A stretch of DNA of 5,621 nucleotides. Source: an uncultured Erysipelotrichaceae bacterium. GTDB lineage: Bacteria; Bacillota_I; Bacilli_A; Erysipelotrichales; Erysipelotrichaceae. Location: contig CACZTC010000053.1 of the NCBI GenBank assembly GCA_902784015.1, positions 1 to 5,621 on the forward strand, read 5' to 3'. Shown here one piece after another: positions 5,420-5,621 of this stretch (position 1 is its first letter; every line of letters starts with the position of its first letter). Position numbers and translations under genes: made by a program. The notes under the pieces were generated by a model. It was not told the DNA's origin. It did not search any database and worked only from the letters and a program-made list of their open reading frames with translations.

Positions 5420-5621
5420 TTATTTGCCTAATAAATCAGTATTATCTTTTGTAATTACTGTTACTTCTGTTTCACTTGATGGAACATCGATAACTTTGTT
5501 GTTGTATGTTGTGCTTGTAGCTACATTTCCGCCACTTAGAATTGCATTAACCATATCACATGTTGTTGCAGCTAAGTCTGCAGTATTCTTCCATACTGTC
5601 ATTGATTGTTTGCCATCTTTA
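5420..5621 (-). CDS. chvE: ChvE-type multiple-monosaccharide binding protein, C-terminal 66 residues only
   Basis: This is the 3' end of a gene that continues past the right edge. The frame is open from 5621 to TAA at 5420; the Met codon at 5602 is internal, because the frame continues upstream through KDGKQS. The tail shows GKQSMTVWKNTADLA, then a helix ATTCDMVNAILSG, TYNNKVIDVPS and VTVITKDN. This is the characteristic C-terminal pattern of ChvE/XylF-like type I sugar-binding proteins, where the segment after the last hinge contributes to the ligand cleft and VITKDN ends the fold. Its product would be an extracellular lipoprotein in a Gram-positive cell. It is upstream of and co-directional with gguA and gguB, giving the usual binding protein-ATPase-permease order. 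The N-terminal signal, ligand contacts and operon promoter are outside the window. Confidence 0.88.
   Translation of the reverse strand, partial: KDGKQSMTVWKNTADLAATTCDMVNAILSGGNVATSTTYNNKVIDVPSSETEVTVITKDNTDLLGK

Noticed and set aside
5420..5602. Separate 60-residue small protein starting at ATG 5602
   Set aside because: The frame continues upstream without a stop to the window edge, and the sequence is the typical C-terminus of a sugar-binding protein.
1..5621. Mollicutes-type genetic code, CRISPR array, insertion sequence or phage remnant
   Set aside because: All Trp codons I read are TGG with no in-frame TGA. I found no spaced direct repeats, transposase motifs, terminal inverted repeats around genes or duplicated tRNA 3' end in the window.

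Overview
The window looks like chromosomal DNA from a low-GC Bacillota (Firmicutes-type) bacterium. The genes are AT-rich, prefer A/T-ending codons and use standard-code stops (TAA and TAG). Three of them have clear AGGAGG-type ribosome binding sites. No in-frame TGA occurs in any gene I accept, so a Mollicutes-type code is not needed. I cannot name a genus. I see no transposase, phage gene, CRISPR array or plasmid function.

Layout: (1) Positions 1-834, minus strand, hold the N-terminal 278 residues of a membrane-anchored CapA-family (PGA_cap) protein that runs off the left edge. (2) Positions 835-890 are a very AT-rich divergent promoter region. (3) Positions 891-964, plus strand, encode tRNA-Pro(CGG). 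(4) Positions 999-1583, plus strand, encode a 194-residue soluble protein of unknown function. (5) Positions 1578-1607 are a shared bidirectional terminator that contains the stop codons of both converging genes. (6) Positions 5621 to 1602, minus strand, carry a sugar-uptake operon. Its order is: 3' end of a ChvE-type periplasmic-binding-like protein gene, a 513-residue double-ABC ATPase (GguA/MmsA type), a 389-residue permease (GguB/MmsB type) and a ROK-family sugar kinase.

The operon reads as a complete import-and-phosphorylate unit. The lipoprotein-type binding protein (mostly outside the window) captures a monosaccharide. The permease homodimer, driven by the ATPase, imports it unphosphorylated. 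The ROK kinase then traps it as a sugar phosphate, most likely glucose to glucose-6-phosphate. Two intercistronic RNA hairpins, a perfect 14-bp stem after the binding-protein gene and a terminator-like 7-bp stem before the kinase, probably set different expression levels along the transcript.

Most of the window is ordinary housekeeping and sugar-transport DNA, and I do not see strong evidence for a new biological system. The points most worth a second look are the intercistronic RNA structures, the two non-operon genes that lack Shine-Dalgarno sequences and have -10 boxes close enough to give (near-)leaderless mRNAs, and the uncharacterised 194-residue protein.
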